A DNA stretch of 64,000 nt, taken from Moniliella sp. 'wahieum'. Its lineage: Eukaryota > Basidiomycota > Moniliellomycetes > Moniliellales > Moniliellaceae. The translations under genes were made by a program, and so were the position numbers. A model generated the notes under the pieces. It made no database searches and was not told the DNA's origin. It saw only the letters and a program-made list of their open reading frames with translations. Of this stretch, positions 33,904 through 44,451 are shown piece after piece. How positions within the stretch are numbered: position 1 is the first letter of the stretch; each line of letters starts with the position of its first letter. The stretch is taken from positions 1 to 64,000 of the forward strand of contig RSEE01000031.1 in the NCBI GenBank assembly GCA_003971905.1. Reading direction: 5' to 3'.

Positions 33904-34284
33904 TTACTCCCCCATCCCGTCTTCAGGCTCCGGCCCAAATGCAACACAATTGCTGTGTGGTTCCACCTGGGACTCGGGTAAGAAATCCACCTGGGACTCG
34001 GGTAAGAAATCCACTTGCGATTCGGATACGAAATCCACTTGCGATTCGGATACGAAATCCACTGGTTTTTGTTGGAGGCAGGGTAAGCGCCGCGCCGAGG
34101 GTGTCCCGCTGGGCAATCGCGAGTGAGTAGCGGATACTGCACCTTCGCGATTCGTCCGTTCATATTTGCTTTCATTTGCGCGTGAATACGAGCCTGTCGT
34201 TCCTTCATGATGATGTCGAATCGACGCAGCGGTAGTCGGTAGGTAACATCTGGTGCTTTGCCTTGACTCCGCTTGGCTGTACAC
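33904..34284 (-). CDS. Hypothetical protein with four octapeptide repeats
   Basis: The 126-codon minus frame contains DFVSESQV twice followed by DFLPESQV twice. The DNA is four 24 bp units at 33962-34057. Between the two unit types, three of five differences are synonymous in this frame, which supports it over the competing minus frame giving WISYPNRK. The rest is Ser/Arg/Pro-rich with no known domain. It lies just upstream of the 33227-33784 frame in the same direction and could be its 5' exon. Confidence 0.4.
   Translation of the reverse strand: MYSQAESRQSTRCYLPTTAASIRHHHEGTTGSYSRANESKYERTNREGAVSATHSRLPSGTPSARRLPCLQQKPVDFVSESQVDFVSESQVDFLPESQVDFLPESQVEPHSNCVAFGPEPEDGMGE
33962..34057 (-). 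repeat. 24-bp tandem repeat in AABB order
   Basis: Two identical copies of one 24 bp unit (TCCACCTGGGACTCGGGTAA...) are followed by two identical copies of a related unit (TCCACTTGCGATTCGGATAC...). Identity within each pair and divergence between pairs imply an old duplication, divergence, then two recent duplications. Confidence 0.9.
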
Positions 34285-34626
34285 ATGAGTGACTCCAATG
34301 GACGGGAGACGTGGCGGTGGTAGGTAGGTGGTGGTCGGCGCTTGATTGTGTACTGCACCAGAATGTCAGGGGCACAGAGCTGCGATCGTATGAACTGACT
34401 AACGATAATTGATAAAAAGGCAATCAGACTGCCCCTGCCCACCACATCACTAATACTCAGTCTCCTCTCAGATCTCAAGAGCTTATTTATAAGTGTCACT
34501 CTGTCTGTTAACCGGGCCTCTTCACGTCCTACTATACTTTGGCATCATGGATCACGCGGTTGCAGTTTCCTACTACTACTACCACTAGGACAGAGTTTGG
34601 CTGCCGGTGCGCGCGATCCGTCGCCT

Positions 34627-35734
34627 TCACTCAGTGAGATCCAGAGAGTCCTCCTCCAGATGTTCTTCACGGGACGGGACGGGCGTACGGGTACCGCGAA
34701 TCATGCCTGAAGCACGCTTGAATAAGGCTGCTTCTTTACCGGAATTGGCCGCAATGTCATCCACCGATGGGGCCTTGCCGAGGATGGTTGAGTAGGTTGA
34801 TGCATAGTCTGAGTGGTAGGGAATGCCTAGGTTGGCGGGAGCATTGTAGTGGTACAAAGCGTTTTTAAGCACGTACTTGTCCCCGGTCACACCTGTTATG
34901 TTGTGCACTAACGTGGGCTGGCTTATATATCTGTTTTCGCCCTTCCGTAAGAACCGCGCTGTACGTAGGGACAGGATACACCTCGGGTATCGACCTGGTG
35001 AATTTCATCGGTGACAGGACCAGCTTGGTGAGTTCTCGCCACATGTACTTGGGTAGCCACACCTGGATAATGTTGATGACGGCAATGAACGGGTTCGTAA
35101 AGGGGGCGAACATATTGCTCGTAATCGGGCCGTGCGGGCGTATTGTTTCCTACAGATCCTCAATACAGAGGCGGACGCTGCGAAGGAGCGTGTCTTCTTG
35201 CGAGGCACCAGGCTTGGGGGCGCGCCGAGTGGATCGCCGCTGTGGCTTGGATCCGGCCTGAGGATCAGCTGCCGCTTCGGGTTCGGTCGGCGGGCCAGCC
35301 GACTGAGCAATTCCTGTTTCAACGTTGTCCTCCATCCAAACATCTTCCACATCACCATTCTGCGTGGGAGAAGCAGGGGACGATCCAGAGAGGGGCCGAT
35401 GGGGCAATTGAGGGGAGGCCACGTCTGACATCCTGTCGGATGGGTCAGCCGAGATTGTGGTTAGCTCTTGCTGGTTGGAACCAGCTGAGATCGTGCTCGC
35501 TCGCCGGCGTGCATGGAGTCGGAACAATGCCTTCTGCAGTGTCCGGTGGTGCAGGTGGCTTATTGGACGCGGGCCGGTGTGCCCGGTGCGATCATGGTGA
35601 CGTAGAACGTCCCTGTGTCGAAAAGCCGAGTACGGGCATCGACCACATCCGGTGCACATCCAATAATCCCTGACAATGCTGGACATGCTTCCAGCCAAAT
35701 ATAGCTGGAGCAGGAGTTGGAGGAGTGAGGGCAC
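34627..35734 (-). CDS. Hypothetical multi-exon protein with a zinc-finger-like N-terminus
   Basis: The minus frame 35150-35734 begins hydrophobic, then carries CTGCGRCPYSAFRHRDVLRH with HDRTGH after it, a Cys/His cluster like a single zinc finger. A Pro/Ser/Gln-rich acidic stretch follows (DVEDVWMEDNVET) and then a basic one (KPQRRSTRRAPKPG). Possible splicing leads to VWLPKYMWRELTKLVLSP (about 35000-35060) and to YVLKNALYHYNAPANLG and GKAPSVDDIAANSGKEAALF (34627-34890). An N-terminal finger followed by an acidic/basic linker is seen in proteins of some fungal DNA transposons, but no transposase core is visible. The family is unknown and the exon structure is tentative. Confidence 0.35.
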
Positions 35735-36586
35735 CAGTACGTCGGTGCCGATACATTCAATGCCAGGTTACCCACTGCGAGCGTTATTAGAATGTGTCAA
35801 TCGACTTTCACTGTTGGCCTGATTAATGATTGCTTCGATCTGGCCAAACACTCAACTGAGTACGCAACCTTATTCGCCGATCATCGATCATCCAGCGACA
35901 GTTGCCTACACCTGTCAACACATGTTACACATATGTCACGGGCGTAAATTGAAGTCCGGCGGAGCCTACGCGCGCCTTTCATCTTACTAGTAACCCCATC
36001 CCCAGGTTGGTCATGGGGTCAGATTCAATCTGGAAAAACGATAGTCTCGCGGTACCCTTTTGCATTATACCTTGCTACGTAGGTGCCCATGCGGCAACCG
36101 CCCTCCTTGTTTTCCCCAGTCCCCCGTTTTCTTTCTCTATATATGCTGCACAGCCTTGCCACACTTGCAGCCCCGCCTCTGTTATAAGCCCAGAGGCCTC
36201 TCCTTGTCCTAGCCCCGATCAGACCCTGGCACCAATCAGCCCAAGCGTGTAACTGTCGTGAGTCACCTTATAGGATGATCTCCCTGATGGATTGTACCAC
36301 TTAACCACCCCCGGCCCCCCTGGCAGCGCCCACCCTTACACTGCCTGGTGCAGAGAATGGTGGGCGCAGCTTTTCCCTGCAGCCACAGCGCCCCAGTGGT
36401 TTTTCAGTTAGGACCCTGGCTATCCAAATCCGGCCACGGGCAAAAAGGACTTTCCTAGTGCATTGTATGGAGCCCCCCGCATGTGAGTGGCGCAATCTCC
36501 TCTACCCCCATACTGTAGCCCACACTTGACAAAAAGAGCCATCCAGTCCCCCTGGTTCTGCCTCTTTCCTCACACACCCCACCAGC

Positions 36587-38402
36587 ATGGCTCGCCGCGG
36601 TTCAAACAGAGAGTAAATGCAACAGCCCACCCATGCAATGCTCGCGTGAACACCTCTCGCGGACGCAGCAACATCGCCGGTGCCGCCCACACCCGTACCG
36701 CGAACCATAAGCGAGGCCGCCAGGCAGCCGAAATGGACGAACCGGACATGGACGAGCCTGCCCCCAACCGGACTCGCCGCCCCGCCTTCATCCTGACGGT
36801 CCCTGAGCCAGCAACAGACGACGGTGAAGGCGCGCAGGCAAATGGTCCGGAAGCTGTCGATCAAAATGACGCAAGCGATCCAGAAGATCACCCCCTTGCC
36901 CCTGAGGGCGTGCGGGATGCCATGGACCAACATAATGGGGAACCCTGGCTGCAAGCGCTTCAAAGTCTGCGTGCTGAACTTAGGAACGACGTCAACGCCA
37001 CCAGGAGTGAAGTCCGCGCCACCAGGAGTGAATTCCACGCCGCCCTCCAACAACAAAAGAGCGATACATCAACTATAGGTTGGATATGATTTCCGATCTG
37101 GCCTTGCGTCGCGAGCACGACGAGATGGACCGCTTGTTTGGAGACTTGAGACGTACTGTGATGCGTCACACACGGACATCAATGACCTTAATGACCGAGT
37201 CCGCAACCCGGACAATGCGGCCGACGTGGAACACAACAACACGGTTGAGCGGGTCCGTATCACCACAGGTATCATATACCACAGCATCACCGCCCCCTCA
37301 TGCACACAAAAAGCACTCTCACTGACCTAACTTACATATGTTCTTTTGCGTCTGACAGCGATACTTGATCAACGACCTCGTCTGGGTTTGCCTCCTGTTC
37401 AAGGCACCCTGGAAGGTCCAGCGAATGGTCGACTTCGTTCGTAAGTTCGCCAGAGAGCACGTTACTGATGGTGGTCTAGAGGCCACCGCTCTCGAGATCA
37501 ACCCGACTAGACCAGCGTTGAACAGGGACACAGACCGCTACATCCAGAGGCGGGTAACGCTCAACAAATGCTATTTGAAAGAGGTGCGTTAACCCAAACG
37601 CCGAAGCCATCTATTACTAACAAATAACACATCGTCCAGTTGCCGGAGAGCATGCACCGTACCGATCAAGGAAACGGAACGCGCACAATTGAAGACTTTC
37701 AGGCTGAGTTCGTGCGTCATAGGTTTCCCGTCTACTTTCGCAGCCTCTCCCCGGGAGAGCTCACTGTCGCCAAGGAGCGCGTCCGAATCCTGGTACGTAC
37801 TGGCCCCGCCTTTTCACGCGTTGCTCTCCTCGCAATATGGCCACAATAACTTATCTCTCACCCGTTCTCATCAAAAGCGCTTCTGTTGCTATGCACCGAA
37901 CGACATTGACTTCCGGAGGGAAATGGATCGTGTCTCACAACATCTTCGCAACTTCCCTGACCCATCTGCCCTGTGCACAGTCGGCTTGCTCAACCAGAGT
38001 CTGAACAGCGGCAGGCGCTGCGATGACATATTCAGTGCCATCACTGTCTCTTCGTCCGATCATAAGTACGTCGCCACCCCGTTGTCGTCCAGCAGGTCAT
38101 CTGACTTTTTTCACACATCTCGCCCCGCAAGCTATCTACTGGGCTGGACAAGTGCTTGGGAGAATTTCGAGGGCATTATTGCGGACACGCATCTTCCGCA
38201 AGGTAACCCTGAAATTTGTACTGCCTGGCATGCGACCCGTGCAGAAATCACCCACCTCCGTCACATCGCAGTAACCCGGGCACAAATAACAGACGAAGAG
38301 GATGCAGGGGACATCGAAGGCACTGCAGTCAACCTCTTTGACGCAGAGGGCACAGATGGCGAGGACGACGACCGCACAGACGACTCTGAGACTGAAGAGT
38401 AA
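36587..38402 (+). CDS. Orphan multi-exon gene, coiled-coil N-terminus and acidic C-terminus
   Basis: Exon 1 starts MARRGSNR at 36587. Intron 1 (36613-36668, GTAAAT...GCAG) joins in frame to NIAGAAHTRTANHKRG, an acidic stretch and a coiled-coil-like region with a repeated NATRSEVRATRSEF. After an unclear junction at 37030-37120 comes HTDINDLNDRVRNPDNAADV. Then GTATCA...GACAG leads to RYLINDLVWVCLLFKAPWKV, GTGCGT...TCCAG (about 37584-37639) to DFQAEFVRHRFPVYFRSLSP, and GTACGT...AAAAG (about 37792-37878) to YAPNDIDFRREMDRVSQHL, YLLGWTSAWENFEGIIAD and an Asp/Glu-rich tail (DGEDDDRTDDSETEE) ending at 38402. All but one junction keep frame without corrections. No domain recognised; it may be element-encoded or lineage-specific. 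Confidence 0.6.
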
Positions 38403-38607
38403 TTTGGCGGCTATACATTCCAAAGACCTCTCAATGGCAAAAGCCCCCAAGTCATATTGACCCATCACAATGCAAAAAAGTACCCTCGAAGACGATTGCA
38501 CTGCATTCGATGGTGCTAGAATGAGTAGTAGTATAAAATGTAATACCAATAGTAACCCAGGGAGAGCGAGCATAGGAGGATCAGATTCGTCAGATACGTC
38601 GCCCAAA

Positions 38608-38811
38608 GGCACGTCAACGACGTTTCTGACGTTCAAGGGGGTGACGTCGGCGACGTTTCTGATGTTCAAGGGGGTGACGTCGGCGACATATCTGACGTTC
38701 AAGGGGATGACATCGAGGACATAACTGACCTGCAGGGGGATGACATCGAGGACATATCTGACGTTCAGGGTGGTGACATCGGCGACGTCACTGACGTGCA
38801 GCGCGCTGACA
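38608..38811 (+). repeat. 33-bp tandem array coding an acidic 11-residue repeat
   Basis: About six units. In one plus frame they read NDVSDVQGGDVG, then DVSDVQGGDVG, DISDVQGDDIE, DITDLQGDDIE, DISDVQGGDIG, DVTDVQRAD. Most changes between units are synonymous or conservative (Val/Ile, Ser/Thr, Gly/Asp/Glu), indicating selection on this frame. It begins about 205 bp after the stop of the orphan gene at 38402, so it may be a separate small gene or an alternative 3' exon. A diverged relative lies at 32118-32270. Confidence 0.7.
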
Positions 38812-41469
38812 GAATGTCTCACCCACGGCAAATTACTCCTCTGACCTTTTTTATATCAAAAACATAAATGATGTCTTTTGGTGATCCGCTGTGTATAGCT
38901 AGGCCCCTGACATCGTGGGTGTTGCTTTTCCCTTTTGACTTTACTGATTTGTCACCATCGCTACGCTCAACACGAAACTGACGGGGAGATAACATGAACG
39001 AAATGAGCTTGAAGAGCAGCCGCTCCAATAAAATTTAGCATCCAGAGGAGGATCAATATATGACCTCTATGGTACCCGCCCCAGAAAGAAGGCAGAAGGG
39101 CGAGCGGTGCAAGTGAGTAGTAGGGCGACGACGGCGGGGTTGCAGGTAGCCTCACTGGCTGCAATGGTACCTCCTCTCTCCATCGCCTTTTCCTTTCCCT
39201 TCCCCGTGCATCGCCTTGCACGCCGACTGGCTTGAAACCCACTGACACTAAAGAGTGGGATCCCAGCATCTGAATTGACCAGCACACGGAGGCGGTGCGC
39301 GCCTGTTGTCTGATCAAATTGCGGGCATGCTACACTGGTAATATGCGAGTCGTCGCACTGTAGTGTTTATTTTTCTTCTTCCACTCCTTTCGGTGTGGAA
39401 GTAAAAACAGTTAGCTCGAAAGAGCTATGCAGATGCTATTACCTTACCACCCCATCCCCAGTTATAGCTGCAAAACAAAGGTTACGGTCCCTCTCTATCG
39501 CTCGCCACAGATGTCGCTTATTAGCCTGCTCGCCCATACTCACTCACAATACACCTCAGGCGCCTATCCTATAATGATCTTAACCCCGGACCAGTACGAA
39601 AGTAAATATACGTACGTTAGGTCACCCTTCCTCGGCTGCTGGGGTTCTCGGTTTCGTGTCTTCCGCCATTGTGAGAGGCCTTATAACTATTTCCGTATAC
39701 GGCGTATAATAGGAAATGACCAGTGTCTGCTAGAGTGCGACTTGGAGCACTAGCGATCCTATGGATCAGCTGCAAAGCAGCCTTCAGACAAGGCGTGAAG
39801 GCAAAGTGGTGAGCCACAAGTCTTCAAGCAACGTCTGAAGGGAAGGAGAAAGGAGAGAGAGAAGGGAGATGGAGCGAGCAGGGCGTGCGCGGCTGCGAGC
39901 GGAACGCTTCCGCTCGGCTAGGCGAGCGTCACCGATCCATTGAGGGCCGTGCAGGAGAACCCTAGCAGTACCCTCTAACAGTGTCCCCCTTCAATCTAGA
40001 CAGATCCATTGGATTCACATCTGATATTATTGGCAGGACTATAGACATAGGTACCATATCTTGATCATAACATCCATCTTTTCTTCTACCGTGACCTGCT
40101 TCCCTCTTGCACAGCTCAATTCCATGGCCAGACGTGATTGATTCGGAAGGATATATGAGATCCAAAGCCCCACTGCGACTCTCCGTCCGTATGAAGGTTT
40201 CCTGGCTTGCACAAGTAATGGATGGGTCAACATTTGAAAGCCACAGACAATATTAATGGTATGATTGTTTTTGGTTCACATCCAGAAAACAAATACCCGG
40301 GCAAGTGGGAGGCATATCACCAGTTTCTCCATATAGGATGGGCGTCATTTCTCCACAACAGCAACCTTCCTCTTCTATCCAGAATATTAAACTACATATA
40401 ATACATGGTATGTAGCGCTGGTCACACATTGAAGGCCGGTAATCATGACTCGTGTAAATAAAAACATGCATAAACCCGTGCAAGTTATCGACGGCGGTTT
40501 GGGGATCCAATTTGGCAACATCCTACATCTATAGAATCCAGCATCAGTCTTGATCTCAACATCACGTCATTGCGGGGCAACTTGCTCATGTACAGCAAAT
40601 AATGGCTGGATCGTGACATCTAGCATGTTTACACCAGATGACGGGGATCCTGTGGTCAAATTTCGTCTTAAATATGCCAACCAACCGTGTGTCTAACAGT
40701 AAGAGATGAAATTAGGAACAGGATGGATCATGCCAACAGCTACTGACGGTCTTCATTTCGTCCGGACGCATTGTCTGAATGATGCATTTCAGATGATCGC
40801 CGAGGGCTCCCAAGTCGCACATGTAACAAAATGGTCGGATTTACCGTGGAATTATTCTCCAGCTACACATGACGGTGTAGCATAGAAATGATGTCCGCCA
40901 CGTACTCATATCAAAAAAGACATAAATTCATTGCACTTCACTTTGACACGAATGGATGCTGTGAAAGAGAATGTCCCCTGCGGTATGGCCCATTTTGTCA
41001 GCCTTAATGTTAAAATCAGTTTGATGAGCATAAGTTTGCAAATTATCTTTTTGGTTGATACACATCGTCGAGGTACCTGAGGAAGGTGTGTGTCATAAAA
41101 GGCGTTGTCGGAGGAGATCTGCCCAGCGGTCTGCTACCGGTGAGGAGGGAAATGGTGGACTAAGGAAATGAATTACTGGGGGCAGAAGTCTCGGGAAGAT
41201 CTACTCCGGAATAAACCGGAGGCGGAATGGGCTGGGCCGCAGGTGGCGTCTCACTCAACAGGCGTGTGAAAACCTTGTAACGACTGTAGGGATGGAGCTG
41301 CCGAAACGGGCATACGGACGAAGCCGTGCTATTGCCCGACCAATAACATAAATCCGCCCACTCGAGAGATGTTGAAATGGTTGCACTTACAACTCAGTTG
41401 AGATCTGACTTTCTCGTCGGATTACGATATCTAGCTCACGACCGATGGTGCTATATATGCCAACACCGT

Positions 41470-41904
41470 TTACCGCTTGGCTTTTGACGGCGCTCTTTTG
41501 TTTTTCCTATTTCTTCTCATGCGTATGCATCTTTCTGCAATCTCAAGGATGAAGTGCATTTGTCTAAATGCTGTAATCGTATCACTAACAGAGCTTGAGG
41601 CTGGAGCCACAACTTCACCTAAACTGAACTGCCCATTCGGCATGTATTGCTTGTTCACACCGACCTCTTTTATGAAACCAAAGTAACCGAACGCATACCA
41701 TGAAACTCTGGCGTCAGCAGTCCGTTCCCATGAGCAAGATCGTGCATGTGGATATGGATAAATGCATGTGGATATGAATAAACGCCGTAGCCACCCGAGC
41801 CGTAAAGTTGAGCCATCTCTATTGAGACGTATTAAATCCAGTACCCAGACGCCTTCATCGTGGTCTTGGTGACATGCCATTATCCTCGTGTCGTCATAAC
41901 CCAA
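41470..41904 (-). CDS. Hypothetical ORF, 145 codons
   Basis: A single open frame (MGYDDTRIMACHQDHDEGVW...) with a basic end (RMRRNRKNKRAPSKAKR). Mixed composition, with several Trp, Tyr and Phe residues. It stands alone in the most gene-poor part of the island, with no partner exons or recognisable domain. It may be chance or a decayed element fragment. Confidence 0.2.
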   Translation of the reverse strand: MGYDDTRIMACHQDHDEGVWVLDLIRLNRDGSTLRLGWLRRLFISTCIYPYPHARSCSWERTADARVSWYAFGYFGFIKEVGVNKQYMPNGQFSLGEVVAPASSSVSDTITAFRQMHFILEIAERCIRMRRNRKNKRAPSKAKR

Positions 41905-44451
41905 CAGAACGATCTTACGCGCGATCCTAGCAGATCGCGTTCTCCTCGCATTCAGCTTCTTCTAACAGTCAAAGTAACTCTTTCTCATAGCATTCCAAAG
42001 CAGTAGTGCTCTTCTGTGCCACCTCTATACACAAATAGCGGCTCCCGCATTCTCGAGCCCCGCAACGTGTAGTCCACCTCCATCCCTGATCCTCCGAATA
42101 ATCGAAATCGCATTTAGTGCATGCCGGTAGTCAGTACGCATCGCATCTCCAGGTACCCTATCATGAGGGACTCCTGTCCCAGTTCGGCTAGTGACCTTAC
42201 ACGGAATTGGGTGGGGGGAAAAGCCCGCCAACTCATTGAGTACAGGCTATAGATCTAAAAGAAACTAACCAAAGCAGTTGAAGGAGACAAGGGGGATATA
42301 GACAAGGATGCGGGGGGTGCAGTCGCCAACACGGAAGACCGTTCTATAGGCATAGAATAAAGAAACAACCGACCCACGCCACTCCGTCCTTATCAGGGCC
42401 AAAGCCGGGGCAACTACTAGAACAGAAATTATAAACGTGTAAGGGGCGACTGGCATTGCCAACGAGAAGGATAGGTTAACAGTCGATGACCGGTCGAGCC
42501 ACCGCGGTCCTGATATGACCGTGCCACTGTGGTAACTTGCTTCGGGTTAGGCGCGGGCTCTCGGAAGATTTTAGAGATTGAATCCTACCTCACCACCGTA
42601 TCATGACTTGTACATATAAAACAAGGTCTCTGACTATTCTCTGCGTACACCAAGGAACCGCATGCCTGTGGCACGCCGGAAGAAGAAGTGCGTTGAATGC
42701 TGGAGCAAGCGGAATGCGTCAAGAAAACCAATGCCATGTACAGGGACGCAATCAATAAGATGAGTCGTTCTTGCACTTGGGCATGACGCTGATACAATAC
42801 CGCTACAACGGGGCCGCAACAAGCCGTTGAAGCACCGGAAAGAAGTGACTGACGATGAGTCTCATTTTGGAGATAGTACGTTTACCTGAACATCCTGACA
42901 GCTCACATGTTTAGTACCACGATCTTTTTCGTGTCCAGGGGCACTTGATCCTGTTTGGAACCAAATTGCGGGCGCCAGAGGGTCCTGACGTGTCCTGAGG
43001 TCCTAAACTCCGCTGGTTCCTAATTGGGTTGGCACGACTGAGCAAGGAGTGCATATACGCCGGATGATCGATGAGTGAGCCAGCGCCTAAGGTTAGGCGC
43101 GGCCTTGTCCGTCCCAGCCTTACCGTTGGTATGCAATTACAGGATAAGCTTCATCTTTGGTAGCTGTTCATGCCGTCCGCTTACAGCCATATCTTCGATC
43201 CATACATCTGACTGGGTGTCTGCCGGTACACGAGGTGAGAACTTGGCGGCAGAGTGAGGGGTCGAATGTCCGCCCTCAGGCTTATTAGGAGGGAGGGGGT
43301 ATGGGCGATGGGTCGTTTTGGCCGGATTCCTGATGGTGCACCTCATCAGATGCCCTTTTGCTGCTATGGTTTTGTTGTGCGGAGAGGTTTCTGAAGGTCT
43401 AGAGCGGCGACCTTGCGCTTGGTCGGCAGAACGATGCAAGTGACCCAACCACCGACGGAACTACTTAGGGCTAACCCTGTGTACATGTTTCCCGAGCTGG
43501 TGAGTTGGGAGGATGAAGACTCTGAGTCAGTCTAGTCTGTACTGTAGGAAAATGTAGAATTATGGATGGTCGATGGCAGGGCACCGGATAGATGTTCAAT
43601 CTTAGTTTTTGTTGAACCAGAGTGGTACGGTGCGAGACGGATAGGGGTTGCAAGAGCAAGGGCAGACCAGGGGTGATGGGGATGGGGGACGGGGGGGCGA
43701 AGGGGAGGGGGAGGGGAGGAGAGGCGTATACGCGCATATGCATGTGCATGTGCATGTGCGTTGGCGGGGGTGCGTTTGTGCGTGTGTGTGCATGCATACA
43801 AGAACAGAACAGAGCAAAGCTAAGGGGAACCGACCGGGGGTAAACAAGGCGATCAAGCAAGGCAAAGCAAAGCAAAGCAAAAAAGCAAAGCAAAAAAGCA
43901 AAGCAAAAAAGCAAAGCGAAAAGTAAAGCAAGCGGGACAGGAAGCTCCGAGCGGACGACGAGAGTAAAGAGAAAAGAGAAAAGAGAAAAGAGAAGAGGGA
44001 GGAGGGGCCATGACGCGTAAGAGGGAGGGATAAATAGAATATATCGGGGGAGGGAAGGGAAGGGGGGGAAGGAAGCGGGGAAGAGGGGGGAGGGGCCGAG
44101 CGAGACGAGCAGAGCAAGGCAAGGCAAGGCAAGGCAGGAAGGGAAGGAGGGAGGGGGGGGGAAAGAATGCGGTCGTGGTGATCGTGCCGCGGCGAGGCGC
44201 ATGAGGCAAAGGCGAGGCCAGCAGGGCAGGAAGAAGGGATAAGGGATCGGCTGGGAGCCAATGGGTTCACATTTGGAAACAAACAGGACCGTGTTGACAC
44301 ATAGGAGAAAGCAGACGCGCAAGGGACGCCCCATCCCACCATTCAAACGAGACCCGACTCCGACTCCGAATCCGAATCGAATGAGAATTCAAATCCAAAG
44401 TCGGGCGGATGCGATGCAGGGGTTACCAAAGGCACAGCAAAAACGAAGAGA

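Larger units (their letters stand above)
38403..44451. other. Gene-poor part of the island
   Basis: Apart from the acidic repeat array (38.6 kb), little is recognisable. 39.0-43.4 kb has only short frames, the longest a minus-strand 145-codon frame at 41470-41904 with no domain. Small hairpins occur near 39390-39430 (TTCCAC/GTGGAA, AGCTC/GAGCT). From about 43.6 to 44.25 kb the plus strand turns purine-rich (AGCAAAGC and GGGGAGGG runs), presumably 3' flank of the C2H2 gene. I saw no tRNA, rRNA or complete transposon here. Confidence 0.5.

Noticed and set aside
38136-38831. A 231-codon minus-strand frame with Leu-Asn-Val-Arg repeats
   Set aside because: It is antisense to the 33 bp array, where synonymous changes favour the plus frame (DVSDVQ), and it overlaps the 3' end of the orphan gene.
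43471-44346. A 291-codon minus-strand frame rich in Leu, Pro and Phe
   Set aside because: It translates a purine-rich tract (AGCAAAGC and GGGAGG repeats) on the other strand; simple-sequence DNA rather than a transmembrane protein.
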